NCBI GenBank assembly: GCA_002420005.1
Contig: DIHE01000138.1
Span: 9,492 to 73,491 of the forward strand
Direction of reading: 5' to 3'
Source of the DNA: Holophagales bacterium UBA5704
GTDB lineage: Bacteria; Acidobacteriota; Thermoanaerobaculia; Multivoradales; UBA5704
DNA length: 64,000 bases
The translations under genes were made by a program, and so were the position numbers. Of the stretch, positions 8,838-16,412 are shown one piece after another (the stretch's first letter is position 1; each line of letters begins with the position of its first letter). Below the pieces are notes generated by a model that searched no databases, was not told the origin of the DNA, and worked only from the letters and a program-made list of their open reading frames with translations.

Positions 8838-9623
8838 TCAGGGAACCACCACCGTCGCGCGGGCGAAACCGACGTTTGTCTCCGCCGGCTGCACCGCCAC
8901 CACCCACAGGTCATAGGTTCCGGGTTTCAGGTCCAGCGAGCCCTTGAACGTGCTGGTGCCGGAACAGGTCAGCGGGAACGACAGGACGTCCAGCCCGCCG
9001 TTCGCACGGATCTGGGCCGTCACCTCGAACTCGCCTGACGGCCAGTACGGCTCGGGCGGCGCTTCCCCCGGTGGCGGTGGCGCGGGAGGCGGCTGCAAGG
9101 TGATCGGGCAGCCGCACATCATCGTCACGTTCGCCTGGATCGTGACCGTCTGGTTCGCCACGGAGGCCGTCACCGTGGTGTACAACCCGGCGATGGTGAG
9201 CACCAAGCCGGGATCGGCGAGGAGCTGCATGGACGGCAGCACCCACATCGTCGCCGAGGCGCAGACCGGATCGGGGGCGAAGGCGGTGGCCGTGAACTCC
9301 AGCAGCGACGGCTCGGTGAGGTGCAGCTCGACGATCAGCTCCCCCAGACCGGCCGGCGGTTGCAACCAGTAGGGACCGGGCGCTGCGGTGCCTCCCGGCG
9401 GCTGGACGACGATCGCGTTGCGAGACACACCTTCGCTGAACTTCGACACCGGCACGACGGTGCCCGAGGAACCGTTGTTCATCGGGCAGTCCTTGATCAG
9501 AGTCACCCGGGTGAGGACGTTGCGCACCGAGAGGAGCGGCTGGCGCACCGTCGGCGCCGGTCCGAGGATCTTTCCGTCGCGCGCCTGAACCCGAACTTTC
9601 ACCTGCGCGGCTGCTGGGGGCAT
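8838..9623 (-). CDS. Hypothetical protein with beta-sandwich features
   Basis: 261 residues; the ATG at 9623 follows GGAAGGTGAG. There is no signal peptide. The chain is beta-rich, with a proline-rich linker (LQPPPAPPPPGEAPPEPYW, about residues 180-198) dividing two parts. The end (SLDLKPGTYDLWVVAVQPAETNVGFA) looks like an Ig-like or carbohydrate-binding fold. Several cysteines (MMCGCPI, LTCSGTS, KDCPM) are present. No family was recognised. It is followed on the same strand by the decarboxylase gene and preceded by the DUF4199 gene. Confidence 0.55.
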   Translation of the reverse strand: MPPAAAQVKVRVQARDGKILGPAPTVRQPLLSVRNVLTRVTLIKDCPMNNGSSGTVVPVSKFSEGVSRNAIVVQPPGGTAAPGPYWLQPPAGLGELIVELHLTEPSLLEFTATAFAPDPVCASATMWVLPSMQLLADPGLVLTIAGLYTTVTASVANQTVTIQANVTMMCGCPITLQPPPAPPPPGEAPPEPYWPSGEFEVTAQIRANGGLDVLSFPLTCSGTSTFKGSLDLKPGTYDLWVVAVQPAETNVGFARATVVVP

Positions 9624-9654
9624 GCTCACCTTCCTTTCTCGAAGGCGCCCATGG

Positions 9655-10212
9655 TTATGCCGGCCGGGCGGCGGTGTCAATCGTCCCCGGTGCCTCCGGG
9701 GCGGCCTTCCGGCGCAGGATCGCCGCCGAGATCAGCGTCATGAGGAGCCCGACCGGGAAGACCTCCAGGAACGTGATGCCGGCGTTGAACAGAGGGTTGG
9801 CATAGAGCTTCGCCAGAGCCTCCATGTCCGCGGCCGCCTTCGTGAGGGCCGCCTCGTCGGCACCGGACGCGCGCAGCTTGTCCAGCGCCTGTGCGTTGTA
9901 GTGGTCGAGGAAGTCGGGCAGGAAGTTGAAGTAGACGATCTCCCAGGTGATCACGTACATCGCGCAGGCGACCAGGGTGATCAGCAGGCCGACCTGGAAC
10001 GCCTTGCCGAAGCCGACCGCGCCGTTGGCCACGGTGTCGCGGTACGAGCGGACACCGAAGAAGACCAGCAGGAACGCCAGCACCATGGCGCTGTAGCCGA
10101 CGACCTCGCTGTGCTCGAAGCCGGGACGTTTGCTCAGGGGTACCATCGACGCCACGAACGCCGCCAGAATGGTGCCCGCCACAAGACCGTACCGCATCAC
10201 GATTTTCTGCAT
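9655..10212 (-). CDS. DUF4199 family membrane protein
   Basis: 185 residues with four predicted membrane segments (about residues 5-25, 38-58, 70-95 and 145-168). The sequence MRYGLVAGTILAAFVASM at the start, FLLVFFGVRSYRD, a GKAFQVGLLITLVACAMYV segment, and a central soluble helix rich in alanine and charged residues are typical of DUF4199. The ATG follows GGGAGGACAA. The family's function is unknown. The neighbour upstream is a membrane-anchored LuxR regulator, and the two may be functionally linked. Confidence 0.8.
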   Translation of the reverse strand: MQKIVMRYGLVAGTILAAFVASMVPLSKRPGFEHSEVVGYSAMVLAFLLVFFGVRSYRDTVANGAVGFGKAFQVGLLITLVACAMYVITWEIVYFNFLPDFLDHYNAQALDKLRASGADEAALTKAAADMEALAKLYANPLFNAGITFLEVFPVGLLMTLISAAILRRKAAPEAPGTIDTAARPA

Positions 10213-10278
10213 TGCCGTTGTCCTCCCTTGTTGGCCCGTACCGTAGCGCCCCGGGGTTGCGCCGGGCATCCCCCGTTC

Positions 10279-10312
10279 GGGTGATTTTCCGCCGGATCGC
10301 CCGAAATCACCC
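10279..10312. promoter_or_regulatory. Inverted repeat between LuxR-type regulator and DUF4199 gene
   Basis: A perfect 9-bp inverted repeat, GGGTGATTT and AAATCACCC, separated by 16 bases. It lies 67 bases upstream of the DUF4199 start and 30 bases past the regulator stop. It could be an attenuator hairpin or an operator for the adjacent regulator. Which one cannot be decided from sequence. Confidence 0.4.
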
Positions 10313-10341
10313 TTTCGTTGACCCGCCTGGCGGCTTGCCTC

Positions 10342-10794
10342 TCAGGGGATCAGGCCGAGCTCCCTCGCCTTGACGACGGCCTGAACCCGGCGGTTGACGC
10401 CCAGCTTGTCGAACAGGCGGGAGGAGTGGGTCTTGACCGTGTTCTCGGAGACGAAGAGGCGTTCGGCGATCTCGCGGTTGCTGAGTCCTTCTGCGATCAA
10501 GCCGAGGATCTCCTGCTCGCGCCGGGTGAGACCGACTTCCTTGAGCGATGCGGCATCGACCGCGAAGGGTCCGCTCTCCGGAGAGGGCTGCGCCGGGACC
10601 TCCCGGATCACCACGACCTCGCGGGTCCGCGCCCACCGTCGGCCGAGGTAGATCCCCAGGGCGGAGAAGATCACCGCCACCAAGCCGCCATAGATCTCGC
10701 CGGGGTAGGCGTGGACGAAGTGCTTGTACTCGAGGATCTTGAGCAGCGCGAGGAGCACCCCGCCGGTCAGGCCGTAAAGGACGTAGCGTTTCAC
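10342..10794 (-). CDS. Membrane-anchored LuxR-family transcriptional regulator
   Basis: 150 residues from a GTG at 10794 (an ATG upstream at 10807 is in another frame). Two membrane segments (LYGLTGGVLLALLKIL and IYGGLVAVIFSALGIYLG) precede a LuxR/GerE helix-turn-helix: LTRREQEILGLIAEGLSNRE, IAERLFVSENTVKTHSSRLF and DKLGVNRRVQAVVKARELGL. There is no receiver domain, so any input probably comes through the membrane part or a partner. The DUF4199 membrane protein encoded next is a candidate partner. The start codon is the uncertain point, because its ribosome site is weak. Confidence 0.78.
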   Translation of the reverse strand: MKRYVLYGLTGGVLLALLKILEYKHFVHAYPGEIYGGLVAVIFSALGIYLGRRWARTREVVVIREVPAQPSPESGPFAVDAASLKEVGLTRREQEILGLIAEGLSNREIAERLFVSENTVKTHSSRLFDKLGVNRRVQAVVKARELGLIP

Positions 10795-10899
10795 CGGCGG
10801 GGAGCATAGCGCAGGCCCGATGTCCCGCCGGCCGCTTGACGCCGTCCCCCCCTCTGCATAGGCTGCGGGCAGCTCTGGCGCAGACGCCGAGGACACCCG

Positions 10900-11376
10900 A
10901 TGCACATTCGACGCGACGATCTCTCCGGGCCGCAGGTGCGCGCCCTTCTGGAGGAGCACCTCCAGAGCATGTATGAGCTCTCGCCCCCCGAGAGTGTGCA
11001 CGCGCTGGACCTTGAGGGGCTGCGCCGGCCGGACGTCACCTTCTGGACCCTCTGGGACGGCGACGAGCTGGCCGGCTGCGGTGCCCTCAAGGAGCTGAGC
11101 CCGGCGCACGGCGAGATCAAGTCGATGCGCACCGCCCAGGCCCACCGGAACAAGGGCGTCGCGCGTGCCCTGCTCCGCCACATCCTGGAGGAAGCCCGGC
11201 GTCGTTCCTACACCCGCCTGAGCCTGGAAACCGGGTCCCAGCCGGCCTTCGAGCCCGCCCGCCGGCTCTACGCGAGCTTCGGCTTCACCTTCTGTGGACC
11301 CTTCGCGGACTACGTCGAGGACCCGAACTGTGTTTTCATGACAAGGGTGATCGACCGGGAGCAGGCCTCCCTATGA
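10900..11376 (+). CDS. GNAT family N-acetyltransferase
   Basis: 158 residues with a full GNAT fold: a GCGALKELSPAHGEIKSMRT beta-strand pair, the acetyl-CoA loop AQAHRNKGVARALLRHILEEA (Q/RxxGxG/A type), and the C-terminal FEPARRLYASFGFTFCGPF. It resembles the YsnE/PhnO-like small-molecule acetyltransferases; the substrate is unknown. The stop overlaps the start of a 21-codon DUF1697 stub (ATGA). Confidence 0.88.
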   Translation: MHIRRDDLSGPQVRALLEEHLQSMYELSPPESVHALDLEGLRRPDVTFWTLWDGDELAGCGALKELSPAHGEIKSMRTAQAHRNKGVARALLRHILEEARRRSYTRLSLETGSQPAFEPARRLYASFGFTFCGPFADYVEDPNCVFMTRVIDREQASL

Positions 11377-11438
11377 CCGGCTTCGTCGCCTTGCTGCGCG
11401 GCATCAATGTCGGCCGCGGCCCTCGCCACCACCCATGA
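11373..11438 (+). pseudogene. 5' stub of a DUF1697 gene
   Basis: Starts at an ATG overlapping the previous stop and reads MTGFVALLRGINVG, the near-invariant N-terminus of DUF1697 proteins (normally about 180 residues). After 14 codons the match ends, and seven unrelated codons run to a TGA that overlaps the next ATG. The gene's body has been deleted, leaving a 21-codon reading frame that still couples the two acetyltransferase genes. Confidence 0.75.
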
Positions 11439-12244
11439 TCTTCTCCGACCTTGCCTTGTCCCGCCGGCTCGAACGAGCAGAGGCATTCGGCAATGCGTCC
11501 TTCGTCGAGGCGAGGGCGCATCTGTACCCGGACAGTGGTGCCTGCTGGATCGACGTCGCGGGCGCGTGGGCGATGTACGACGGCCCCACCTCGCCTCTGA
11601 CCCAGACCTTCGGGCTCGGCCTTTTCGAGCCGGTCACCGCCGCCGAGCTGGAGCGGGTCGAGGAGCTCTTCCACCACCGCGGAGCGCCGGTCTTTCACGA
11701 GGTCAGCCCGCTGGCGGACCCCGGGCTCCTGCCGCTCCTCGGTGGGAAGGGGTATCGGCCCATCGAGCTCACCAGCGTGATGGTGCGACCGGTGCGCGAG
11801 GAGCTGCCCGCGGCGATCCGGCGCCCTGAAGACCTGCGGGTCCGGCGCATGGAGCCCGGGGAATGGCGGCTCTGGGCGGAGACCGCCACGCAGGGCTGGT
11901 GCGAGACGCCCGAGCTGGCCGAGATGATGTTTGAGCTTTCGGAGATCAATGCCCGGCGCGAAGGGGGGCTGTGCTTTCTGGCCGAGCTGGGCGGCCATGC
12001 GATTGGCACGGGCGTGCTCATCCTGCACGAAGGCGTGGCCCTCCTGGGAGGAGCGAGCACGATTCCGGAGGCCCGGCGGCAAGGCGCCCAGGCCGCCCTG
12101 CTGGAGAGCCGCCTCGCCTACGCCGCCGAGCAGGGCTGTGATCTCGCCATGATGTGTGCCCTGCCGGGCAGCGGATCGCAGCGCAACGCCGAACGGCAGG
12201 GCTTCCGGATCGCCTACACGCGGATCAAATGGGGGCTGGGCTGA
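11435..12244 (+). CDS. GNAT family N-acetyltransferase
   Basis: 269 residues. The C-terminal half is a GNAT domain: RVRRMEPGEWRLWAE, GTGVLILHEGVALLGGASTI, PEARRQGAQAALLESRLAYA (acetyl-CoA loop), and SGSQRNAERQGFRIAYTRIKW. The N-terminal half is an extra, degenerate GNAT-like or lid domain. The start overlaps the stop of the DUF1697 stub (ATGA). The last 20 bases overlap the 3' end of the convergent sulfatase gene. Substrate unknown. Confidence 0.83.
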   Translation: MIFSDLALSRRLERAEAFGNASFVEARAHLYPDSGACWIDVAGAWAMYDGPTSPLTQTFGLGLFEPVTAAELERVEELFHHRGAPVFHEVSPLADPGLLPLLGGKGYRPIELTSVMVRPVREELPAAIRRPEDLRVRRMEPGEWRLWAETATQGWCETPELAEMMFELSEINARREGGLCFLAELGGHAIGTGVLILHEGVALLGGASTIPEARRQGAQAALLESRLAYAAEQGCDLAMMCALPGSGSQRNAERQGFRIAYTRIKWGLG

Positions 12245-13784
12245 GCGTCGCTCCAGTTCCCGCGAGCGGTGCAGCTTCCAGGCTCCGGCAGGCGCTGCGG
12301 CGGCAGGCGCCGAGGGCGCGGACGCGGGCGCTCAGTTGGCGCAGCCGCTGGGGGTCCAGGAGGCCGGCCTGGTTGTCCAGCTCGCCGGGGTCTTGGACGA
12401 GGTCGTAATACTCCTGCTCGCCGGTCCCGTATTCCACGTATTTGAAGGTGGCGGTGCGCAAGCCGAGGTGGGTGGTGTGCTCATCGGCGGCCGGCCCGTC
12501 CAGGGGCTCGAGAAGCCCGTCTTCCTCCTCGCCGGCGTCCTTGAAATGGTATTGCTCGAGGAACACCATCTGCCTCCAACCGGCGGGCGTCTGACCCGGA
12601 GCACGCAGCAGGGGGAGGAGTGAGCGGCCGTCGGGAGAGATCCGGGTTTGGGTGCCGGCGAGCTGGGCGATGGTGGGCGCCAGGTCGACGCTCTCGACGA
12701 GCGCATCGGTGCGGGCTCCCGCCGGAATGCGCGGGCCGCGGACGATGAGCGGCACGCGGATGTCTTCTTCATACGAGCTGTACTTGCCCGCCCGGTAGCG
12801 GTGCTGGCCCATGTGGAAGCCGTTGTCCGAGGTGAAGAAGACGTAGGTGTTGGCGAGCTGGCCGGTGCGTTCCAACGTTGCGATCAGAGCGGCGATGGCG
12901 GCGTCGACCGCTTGCAGGCTCTGCAGGCGACGGCGATAGAGGGCATCCATCGTACGGATCTCTCCCGGCGTCAGGAGCGGCTTCTTACGGACGGCCTCCG
13001 GTTTGTCGCTCACATCGGCCTCGTTGAAGGAAGGAGTGCGTGGCGCACGGGCGTCCGGAAAGAGCCCCGCGTCCCGGGGGGCGGGAGGGCAGGGCTTGTG
13101 CGGCGCATAGGGCGCCAGGTAGAGGAAGAAGGGGACGCCGTCCGCCGCCGCCCGCGTCACGAAAGCCTCTGCATGCCCGGCCAGGACGTCGGTCAGGTAG
13201 TCGGCCGGCGTCTGCCCATGCGGAACGAGGGTGCCGTTCACGTTGAGCGTATAGCCATACTGGTTGTACGGCTTGCCGGCGGCCGGCACGACCCACGCGC
13301 TCCAACCCGGCGGGACCCGGGTGCGATCCCCGGGGGTAGGATATCCATTGAGGTATTTGCCCATCAAGGCCGTGCGATAGCCGATGCGCTGCAAGGCGAC
13401 GCCGAGGGTGGTTTCCTCATGCCCGAGGGCTTGAAAGCGAAGATAGCCGCCGTCGGGCGGGAAGTTGCTGTAGACGCGCAGGTTGTGCGTATAGCGTCCG
13501 GTCAGGAGGGTGGCCCGCGAAGGACAGCAGAGGGACAGCGGGACGAAAGCGTGGGTGAAGGTCGTGCCCTGCTCGACCAGGAGCTCGCGCAGATGCGGCA
13601 TGGAGTCGAGCGAGCCGAGCAGGAGGTCTTGATCGTCGGTGAGGAAGAGAATGACGTTGGGCCGCGCGGGTGTGGCGGCGGGGGGCGCCGTCGCCGCGGT
13701 GCGGTCACCCGGCGCGGGCTCTGCCGCGAAGAGGGGTGTGCAGAGCACGGCGAGAGCCAGCAGGTGTCGATGTCCAGATCGCAT
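12225..13784 (-). CDS. Secreted sulfatase (N-acetylglucosamine-6-sulfatase-like)
   Basis: 519 residues; the ATG at 13784 follows CTGGAGG and gives a signal peptide (MRSGHRHLLALAVLCTPLFAA). The alkaline-phosphatase-superfamily start PNVILFLTDDQD binds metal. LCCPSRATLLTGR carries the sulfatase signature C-x-P-S-R, with C86 the residue converted to formylglycine. GKYLNGYP, FLYLAPYAPHKPC and FFTSDNGFHMGQHR complete the active site. It would cut sulfate esters from carbohydrates outside the cytoplasm. It requires a formylglycine-generating enzyme, not seen in this window. It lies 77 bases after the phosphoesterase gene on the same strand. Confidence 0.9.
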   Translation of the reverse strand: MRSGHRHLLALAVLCTPLFAAEPAPGDRTAATAPPAATPARPNVILFLTDDQDLLLGSLDSMPHLRELLVEQGTTFTHAFVPLSLCCPSRATLLTGRYTHNLRVYSNFPPDGGYLRFQALGHEETTLGVALQRIGYRTALMGKYLNGYPTPGDRTRVPPGWSAWVVPAAGKPYNQYGYTLNVNGTLVPHGQTPADYLTDVLAGHAEAFVTRAAADGVPFFLYLAPYAPHKPCPPAPRDAGLFPDARAPRTPSFNEADVSDKPEAVRKKPLLTPGEIRTMDALYRRRLQSLQAVDAAIAALIATLERTGQLANTYVFFTSDNGFHMGQHRYRAGKYSSYEEDIRVPLIVRGPRIPAGARTDALVESVDLAPTIAQLAGTQTRISPDGRSLLPLLRAPGQTPAGWRQMVFLEQYHFKDAGEEEDGLLEPLDGPAADEHTTHLGLRTATFKYVEYGTGEQEYYDLVQDPGELDNQAGLLDPQRLRQLSARVRALGACRRSACRSLEAAPLAGTGATLSPAPI

Positions 13785-13861
13785 GGGTTGCACCTCCAGG
13801 AGGTATACGGTCGAAGGCGGGGAACTGCCCACCCAACGACGTCGGAAGGCCTTCGTGCCTT

Positions 13862-14872
13862 CTAGTTCGATCGGCAACCCGTATTATCGAACCCGCCGTC
13901 CTGATGGATGTTGAGGGTGCACAAAGCGTTCTGGTTCTTGTCGATCAGCTGGATGGTCAGCTGTTGATCTGACGCTTCGAGGACGGCGAAGCCTGGTGTC
14001 TTCCCCACTCCCCATTGGCCGGCGGATGGCGTGAGGCGCAGAGGCCGCACGTCATGCCCACCAGCTCCTGCAATGACCAGGTGGACTCCATCCAGCATTA
14101 GCCTCTGCAAGTCATGATCGTGTCCTGTGAGATAGAGCGTCGCGCGGCCCCGGAGCCTGGGGAGAAGGCGGTTTCTGAGGCGCTCGATTTCAGGATCGTC
14201 GCCGTGAGAACCATTCGAGAGGATGGGATGGTGCCCATAAACCACTTTCCAGCGGGCTTGGCTTTGCCCCAGTGCCTTGTCAAGCCATGCGAGCTGCTGT
14301 TCGTCACCCCGGCTGTTCACGAGAGGCTGTGTGTCGAGAGCGAAGAACTGAACGGGCCCGGCTGTAAACGTATAAAAGTGCCTGGGCAGGCACCAGCTCT
14401 GGCTGCTGTACGCGAGCTCCTGCTCGGGAGTGGCGTCCGAATAGTCGTGGTTCCCCAGGCTGGCGAAAAACAGGAACCCAAGCTGCGCGTATTTGTCTTC
14501 CCAGAGCTCTTTCCAGGGGATCTGCCGGTCTTGCAGGCCCTCCGAGTAGAAATTGTCCCCGAGCGTGAGGCCGAAACTGATCGGCGTGTCCCGATGCAGG
14601 GTTTGGTACGCAGCCATCGCATCGGCAACGGCCTCTTGGTCGGCAGACCCATCTCCGAAGTCTCCCAGAGCGAGAACACGAAGCCGTGAGCCCTCGAATG
14701 GGACGGGAACAGGATCTGTCGCCGGTGGGTCTTCCGCGCCGGCCGAGCGGATTGCGGCGCAGTCCGGGTGCATCGGCGAGATGTGGGCGGCATTCTCCAA
14801 AGAATGGCGAGCGGTCGGCTGGCAGGCGGCAAGAAGAACGGCTGCAACCATCCCGGTAAGGTGTAGGCGCAT
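13862..14872 (-). CDS. Metallophosphoesterase lipoprotein (acid phosphatase-like)
   Basis: 336 residues; the ATG at 14872 has a GAGGAGG ribosome site and a lipobox (MVAAVLLAACQ). Calcineurin-fold motifs are in order: LALGDFGDG, FGLTLGDNFY, FFASLGNHDYSD, KVVYGHHPILSNG and LTGHDHDLQRL. This order fits the purple-acid-phosphatase/PhoD-like exported group. It would hydrolyse phosphate esters at the cell surface. The C-terminus has two cysteines (ALCTLNI, NTGCRSN). The region just upstream contains the broken coxM gene, so its present position may follow from the same deletion. Confidence 0.87.
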   Translation of the reverse strand: MRLHLTGMVAAVLLAACQPTARHSLENAAHISPMHPDCAAIRSAGAEDPPATDPVPVPFEGSRLRVLALGDFGDGSADQEAVADAMAAYQTLHRDTPISFGLTLGDNFYSEGLQDRQIPWKELWEDKYAQLGFLFFASLGNHDYSDATPEQELAYSSQSWCLPRHFYTFTAGPVQFFALDTQPLVNSRGDEQQLAWLDKALGQSQARWKVVYGHHPILSNGSHGDDPEIERLRNRLLPRLRGRATLYLTGHDHDLQRLMLDGVHLVIAGAGGHDVRPLRLTPSAGQWGVGKTPGFAVLEASDQQLTIQLIDKNQNALCTLNIHQDGGFDNTGCRSN

Positions 14873-14974
14873 GGAAGACCTCCTCGGAGAAACGGATCGG
14901 GCGGCAGTACCCTCTTCGTTTGGACGGCCGCCGGTGAAGATTTCCACGATCTGGTCTCGATCGAGGCGACGTGG

Positions 14975-15085
14975 AGGCTCTGCCCCCCCCGAGAGGACCT
15001 TGGCCTCGTCGCCATGGCGCTGGAGGAGGCCGATCGCCTCGTCCACAGTGCGCGGTGCGTGGTAGTCGAACGGTGCCGGGATCAG
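14975..15085 (-). pseudogene. 5' remnant of a coxM-type FAD-binding subunit gene
   Basis: Twenty-eight bases past the coxG stop, and after a GGAG, the reading frame IPAPFDYHAPRTVDEAIG continues LLQRHGDEAKVLSGG and then QSL in the neighbouring frame. This is the N-terminus of the molybdopterin dehydrogenase FAD subunit (compare VADAVALLRGHGGAKVLAGG in the intact copy at 33.9 kb). The start codon is CTG. A run of eight G (14983-14990) shifts the frame by one, and similarity ends right after it. The rest of the gene is gone; the phosphoesterase gene follows about 100 bases later. Confidence 0.75.
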
Positions 15086-15112
15086 ACGATCTCCATTCCG
15101 CGAGCAGGAGCG

Positions 15113-15787
15113 TCAGGCGAGGAACCAATAAAGAAGCAGCAGCAGGACGGCGAGGGCGATCCAGAAGGCGGGATTCTGGAACAGGCGCTCGGCGGCGCGT
15201 CCGGCGGCGGCGGCGCCCAGGGCTCCGACGTCCAGCACCTCTTCGCGCGGCGGCGCCGGAGCCGGGGCGGCGGGAGCCTCTTCCTCAGCCTTTTCCGGTG
15301 TGCCGGCGGGGGCTGCCGCAGGCTCGACCGAGGGGACCTCGAGCTCGCGCCGCATGGCGTCGGAAAATTTCTGGAACAGCTGGTCGGAGACGTCCTGGAT
15401 CATGCCGCGGCCGAACTGGGCGAGGACGCCCATCACGTTGACGTCGGAGGTGACCGTCACTTCGGTCACCCCGGGGGAGCGCTCGACGACCTTGCTCTTC
15501 ATCTTCATGTCGGCGCCGCCCTTGCCGCGCGTCTCCTGGCCGGAGGCGGCGATGTCCGCCTCGCCCGCGGCGGGGTCGAGCCGCTCGAAGCGCAGCTTGC
15601 CGCGGTAGGCGGCGGTGACCGGGCCGACTTTCACGTTCATCGTGCCGGCCCAGGCCGTCTCGTCGATCTGGTCGGTGATCGCGGCGCCCGGCAAGCAGCC
15701 GGCGACACGTTTCGGGTCGATGAGGAAGTCCCAGACGGCTTGGAAGGGGGCTTGGACGACGAAGCTCTTTTCGATCTGCATGCCCAT
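15113..15787 (-). CDS. coxG: CoxG-type SRPBCC protein with C-terminal membrane anchor
   Basis: 224 residues. Residues 1-150 are an SRPBCC/polyketide-cyclase-like fold with the CoxG pattern: QIEKSFVVQAPFQAVWDFL, RVAGCLPGA, a VKVGPVTAAYRGKLRFERLD core and VNVMGVLAQFGRGMIQDVSD. A proline/alanine-rich linker follows, then a hydrophobic tail (FWIALAVLLLLLYWFLA) that would anchor it to the membrane. In Oligotropha, CoxG recruits CO dehydrogenase to the membrane. It follows mocA by 14 bases in an xdhC-mocA-coxG operon and once preceded a coxM gene, now truncated. An in-frame second ATG is at codon 3. Confidence 0.87.
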   Translation of the reverse strand: MGMQIEKSFVVQAPFQAVWDFLIDPKRVAGCLPGAAITDQIDETAWAGTMNVKVGPVTAAYRGKLRFERLDPAAGEADIAASGQETRGKGGADMKMKSKVVERSPGVTEVTVTSDVNVMGVLAQFGRGMIQDVSDQLFQKFSDAMRRELEVPSVEPAAAPAGTPEKAEEEAPAAPAPAPPREEVLDVGALGAAAAGRAAERLFQNPAFWIALAVLLLLLYWFLA

Positions 15788-15800
15788 GGGTGGTGACGCC

Positions 15801-16412
15801 TCACTCGGGAATCGTTCGGGATTGGAGCCGCGCGTAATCTTCCGGCACGTCCAGGTCGGCGAGCGCCGCCTCGGGCCAGGGGAGGACTTCCGCGGCGTGA
15901 CGGTGCTTCTTGACGACCTGCCGGCCGCACCCCTCTCCAGTCATCGTGAGCAGCTCGCCGAACAGGGATCGATCATAAAGCATGGGAGGGGCGTTCACTC
16001 CCGCATAGTCCGAGATGACGAGCGGGGCCGTGGTCGCGCGGTAGCGGTCGACCAGGGCGGCGAGCATGTCCGCCGTCACGAACGGCATGTCGGCCAGCAT
16101 CACCAGGGCCGCGCGCACGTCGGCGGGAAGGGCGGCGACGCCGGCCTTGAGCGAGGAGTTGATGCCGCTCGCGTAGTCCGGATTGAGCACCACCCGGCAG
16201 GGGAGCCCGTCGAGCTCGCGGCGGGTCCGTTCCGCCTCATGGCCGAGCACCACCAGGAGCGGATCGAGGCCACCGGCGAGGAGGCGCCGGGCGGCGCCGC
16301 GCAGCACGCTCTCGCCGCCGAGATCGAAAAGCAGCTTGTTGCTCCCCATCCGGCTCGACAAGCCGGCGGCGAGGAGGATGCCGGCGACGGGGCCGGTGCG
16401 GTGGTCAGACAT
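15801..16412 (-). CDS. mocA: Molybdenum cofactor nucleotidyltransferase (MocA/MobA-like)
   Basis: 203 residues with an NTP-transferase fold: AGILLAAGLSSRMGSNKLLF nucleotide-binding loop at residues 10-29, VLNPDYASGINSSLKAGV, VMLADMPFVTADML, and a GEGCGRQVVKKH stretch. This is the MocA type, which adds CMP to molybdopterin to make the cytosine dinucleotide cofactor used by CO dehydrogenase-type hydroxylases. It starts inside the last 8 bases of xdhC and is followed by coxG, so it most likely serves the CoxSLM enzyme. Confidence 0.87.
   Translation of the reverse strand: MSDHRTGPVAGILLAAGLSSRMGSNKLLFDLGGESVLRGAARRLLAGGLDPLLVVLGHEAERTRRELDGLPCRVVLNPDYASGINSSLKAGVAALPADVRAALVMLADMPFVTADMLAALVDRYRATTAPLVISDYAGVNAPPMLYDRSLFGELLTMTGEGCGRQVVKKHRHAAEVLPWPEAALADLDVPEDYARLQSRTIPE

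Noticed and set aside
14317..15015. A continuous frame through the coxM stub containing GGQSL
   Set aside because: After QSL it shows no similarity to the FAD subunit and runs antisense-like through the phosphoesterase gene in another frame; it supports the frameshift in the G-run but is not a gene.
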